Source of the DNA: Mactromeris polynyma
Taxonomy: Eukaryota > Mollusca > Bivalvia > Venerida > Mactridae
Direction: 5' to 3'
Length of the DNA stretch: 64,000 bases
NCBI GenBank assembly: GCA_032209605.1
Contig: JASFXZ010000015.1
Location: forward strand, 682,001 to 746,000
The position numbers were made by a program, and so were the translations under genes. Shown piece after piece: positions 60,880 through 64,000 of the stretch. Below the pieces are notes generated by a model that was given only the letters and a program-made list of their open reading frames with translations, searched no databases and was not told the DNA's origin. Position 1 is the first letter of the stretch; each line of letters opens with the position of its first letter.

Positions 60880-63452
60880 CAAACCAATTACGTCATCAAG
60901 TTTGAGTTATATATTTTACGTCATCAATGTTGCTGTTATATATTTTACGTCATCAATGGAACGTTCGAAAATATTATATCATAAATGTTGCGGTCATATA
61001 TCTTACGTCACAAATGGTGCAGTCATATATCTTACGTCACAAATGGTGCAGTCATATATCTTACGTCATCAATGTAACGGTTATATATTTTACGTCATCA
61101 ATGTAACGGTTATATATTTTACGTCATCAATGTAACGGTTATATATTTTACGTCATCAATGTAACGGTTATATATGTTACGTCATCAATGTAACGGTTAT
61201 ACATTTTACGTCATCAATGTTGCGTTTATATATTTTACGTCATCAATGTAACGGTTATATATTTTACCTCATCAATGTAACGGTTATATATTTTACGTCA
61301 TCAATGTTGCGGTTGTATAGTTTACGTCATAAATGATGCGGTCATATATTTTACGTCACAAATGGTGCAGTCATATATCTTACGTCACAAATGGCGCAGT
61401 CATATATCTTACGTCATCAATGTAACGGTTATACATTTTACGTCATCAATGTAACGGTTATATATTTTACGTCATCAATGTAACGGTTATATATTTTACG
61501 TCATCAATGTAACGGTTATATATTTTACGTCATCAATGTAACGGTTATATATTTAACGTCATCAATGGTGCAGTCATATATCTTACGTCATCAATGTTGC
61601 GGTTATACATTTTACGTCATCAATGTTGCGGTTGTATATTTTACGTCATCAATGTTGCGGTTATACATTTTACGTCATCAATGTTGCGGTTGTATATCTT
61701 ACGTCATCAATGTTGCGGTTATACATTTTACGTCATCAATGTTGCGGTTGTATATTTTACGTCATCAATGTTGCGGTTATACATTTTACGTCATCAATGT
61801 AACGGTTATATATTTAACGTCATCAATGTTGCGGTTGTATAGTTTACGTCATCAATGATGCGGTCATATATTTTACGTCATCAATGTAACGGTTATATAT
61901 TTTACGTCATCAATGTAACGGTTATATATTTTACGTCATCAATGTAACGGTTATATATTTTACGTCATCAATGTAACGGTTATATATCTTACGTCATCAA
62001 TGTTGCGGTTATACATTTTACGTCATCAATGTTGCGGTTGTATAGTTTACGTCATAAATGTTGCGGTTATATATTTTACGTCATCAATGTTGCGGTTGTA
62101 TAGTTTACGTCATAAATGTTGCGGTTATATATTTTACGTCATCAATGTTGCGGTTGTATAGTTTACGTCATAAATGTTGCGGTTATATATTTTACGTCAT
62201 CAATGTTGCGGTTGTATAGTTTACGTCATCAATGTTGCGGTTGTATAGTTTACGTCATAAATGTTGCGGTTATATCTTTTACGTCATCAATGTTGCGGTT
62301 GTATAGTTTACGTCATATATGTTGCGGTTATATATTTTACGTCATCAATGTTGCGGTTGTATAGTTTACGTCATAAATGTTGCGGTTATACATTTTACGT
62401 CATCAATGTTGCGGTTGTATAGTTTACGTCATCAATGTTGCGGTTGTATAGTTTACGTCATAAATGTTGCGGTTATATATTTTACGTCATCAATGTTGCG
62501 GTTGTATAGTTTACGTCATCAATGTTGCGGTTGTATAGTTTACGTCATCAATGTTGCGGTTATATATTTTACGTCATCAATGTTGCGGTTATATATTTTA
62601 CGTCATCAATGTTGCGGTTGTATAGTTTACGTCATCAATGTTGCGGTTGTATAGTTTACGTCATCAATGTTGCGGTTGTATAGTTTACGTCATAAATGTT
62701 GCGGTTATATATTTTACGTCATCAATGTTGCGGTTGTATAGTTTACGTCATAAATGTTGCGGTTATACATTTTACGTCATCAGTGTTGCGGTTGTATAGT
62801 TTACGTCATCAATGTTGCGGTTGTATAGTTTACGTCATCAATGTTGCGGTTGTATAGTTTACGTCATAAATGTTGCGGTTATATATTTTACGTCATCAAT
62901 GTTGCGGTTGTATAGTTTACGTCATAAATGTTGCGGTTATATCTTTTACGTCATCAATGTTGCGGTTGTATAGTTTACGTCATAAATGTTGCGGTTATAC
63001 ATTTTACGTCATCAATGTTGCGGTTGTATAGTTTACGTCATCAATGTTGCGGTTGTATAGTTTACGTCATAAATGTTGCGGTTATATATTTTACGTCATC
63101 AATGTTGCGGTTGTATAGTTTACGTCATCAATGTTGCGGTTGTATAGTTTACGTCATCAATGTTGCGGTTATATATTTTACGTCATCAATGTTGCGGTTA
63201 TATATTTTACGTCATCAATGTTGCGGTTGTATAGTTTACGTCATCAATGTTGCGGTTGTATAGTTTACGTCATCAATGTTGCGGTTGTATAGTTTACGTC
63301 ATAAATGTTGCGGTTATATATTTTACGTCATCAATGTTGCGGTTGTATAGTTTACGTCATAAATGTTGCGGTTATACATTTTACGTCATCAATGTTGCGG
63401 TTGTATAGTTTACGTCATCAATGTGGCGGTTATATATTTTACGTCATCAAAG
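60880..63452 (+). repeat. 29-bp satellite with TTACGTCA in most units, about 88 units
   Basis: The unit is TACGTCATCAATGTTGCGGT plus TATATATTT. The left part (to about 61560) is dominated by the TGTAACGG form; the right part by TGTTGCGG with TATATATTT and TATAGTT alternating. A 609-bp (21-unit) block is duplicated near the right end (starts near 62380 and 62990). The array stops 41 bp before exon 2. Confidence 0.97.
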
Positions 63453-63493
63453 TGTAATTAATTAGACTTAAGTATGTCATTTATCTTTTACAG
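63453..63493 (+). promoter_or_regulatory. Branch point and 3' splice site of the giant intron
   Basis: Only 41 bp separate the satellite from exon 2. They hold a plausible branch point (ACTTAAG near 63468), a pyrimidine-rich ATTTATCTTTTACAG, and nothing else. Confidence 0.7.
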
Positions 63494-63640
63494 TGGCAGT
63501 GGGGTGTACATGAAGGAAGGTGTGGCGTATGTGGTGATCTTTGGAATGGAACACAAGATAATGCTGATAAAGGGCGTTATGACTCCGGTATCATAGTGAG
63601 AAAATATATTGATGGTCATTATATTAATATCACATTCGAG
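63494..63640 (+). CDS. AA15-type LPMO gene, second coding exon
   Basis: These 49 codons continue the AA15 domain as residues 65-113. The exon follows a clear acceptor (TTATCTTTTACAG, ending 63493) and ends at GAG before GTAAAG (63641). Both boundaries are phase 0. It holds GRCGVCGDLWNG (72-83), the family's hallmark Cys-Gly-(V/I)-Cys-Gly-Asp motif, then GRYDSGIIVRKY (91-102) and INITFE (108-113), matching the family's K/R-Y-x-x-G-I-I and beta-strand segment. Joined to exon 1, the distance from CGGY to CGVCGD is the same as in the family, so the two exons fit without insertion or loss. The next expected segment, with the second copper His in a T-A-N-H-like motif, would be in exon 3 outside the window. 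If this intron is retained, translation stops at TAA 63662-63664. Confidence 0.9.
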
Positions 63641-63767
63641 GTAAAGTTTTATGACGTCTTGTAATAATTTTTAGCTAGTTAAATGTCTCCCCAGACTGAC
63701 ACACCACTTGGCTTTTATGAATGCTTGGGACAGCAGCCAAGTAAATTTTAAAATTTATAAGTGAACC

Positions 63768-63934
63768 CAGTCGGAACCTCGGTTATTCGACAACCTTCTA
63801 TCCGAATACTTGGTTTCATCCGAATATATGTCAAATCTCGATGGCACGTCGAATCGAAATGGGCTATTCAAAACCATGTATTGTTCGAAATAAGATTACG
63901 GACCCGATGAATTCGAATGAACGAGGACCGACTG
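63768..63934 (+). mobile_element. Family A MITE in the next intron
   Basis: CAGTCGGAACCTCGGTTATT at the left and TGAACGAGGACCGACTG at the right, with TA on the right. It is about 130 bp downstream of exon 2. Confidence 0.88.
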
Positions 63935-64000
63935 TAGTTTTATTTCAATGACAATAAAATGTATTAATTTATATGTATTAAGGTATTGTCTTGTGTATGT

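Larger units (their letters stand above)
36247..63493 (+). other. 27.2-kb intron of the AA15 gene
   Basis: This intron is inferred from the matching phase-0 donor and acceptor and from the unbroken domain alignment across the join. It contains a 160-bp duplication at its start, a pentanucleotide array, three copies of one mariner-like repeat, SINEs, a segmental duplication, five minisatellites longer than 350 bp or nearly so, and a 2.6-kb satellite at its 3' end. No other gene is recognised inside it on either strand. Confidence 0.85.

Overview
This window is AT-rich metazoan genomic DNA, most likely from a mollusc and probably a bivalve. The species is not identified. The evidence is a spliced eukaryotic gene with a signal peptide, tRNA-headed SINEs of the kind common in bivalves, many short inverted-repeat DNA transposons with TA target duplications, and no bacterial-style gene packing.

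Only one protein-coding gene is supported. It lies on the + strand and is represented by its first two coding exons, 36055-36246 and 63494-63640. Joined in phase 0 they encode a signal peptide and about the first 83 residues of an AA15 / LPMO_10 (chitin-binding type 4) domain. The exon junction and the spacing of the conserved cysteines match the family with no gap. The intron between them is 27,247 bp. The rest of the gene, including the second copper-binding histidine, must lie beyond the right edge. The residue where the family has its N-terminal copper-binding histidine is arginine here (R30), which suggests a protein unable to bind copper normally, a sequence error, or a decaying copy.

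The rest is non-coding. About a fifth of the window is tandem repeat: some twenty arrays with units from 4 to 87 bp. The largest are a 29-bp satellite at 8681-11890, a 52/48-bp array at 52206-54110, and a second, unrelated 29-bp satellite at 60880-63452. That last one carries TTACGTCA in most units and ends 41 bp before exon 2. Several arrays have visibly grown from internal pieces of transposons: the TA-flanked MITE at 377-674, the element at 52170-54350, the element around 18690-20165, and the pair at 24969-25238 and 26773-27150.

Layout: 1-7.9 kb has a SINE, MITEs and a (GTTC/GTGC)n array. 7.9-12 kb holds two abutting satellites. 12-18 kb has scattered MITEs. 18.3-21 kb has a MITE, a 43-bp array and a pure (CCGTG)n array. 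21.5-28.2 kb has inverted repeats and minisatellites. 29.2-33.4 kb has an 11-bp array, a cluster of one repeat family and a GC-rich inverted-repeat element. 34.1-36.3 kb is mostly unique DNA leading into exon 1. 36.3-63.5 kb is the giant intron. 63.5-64 kb is exon 2 and the start of the next intron. Nearly all long ORFs here are translations of tandem repeats and should not be taken as genes.
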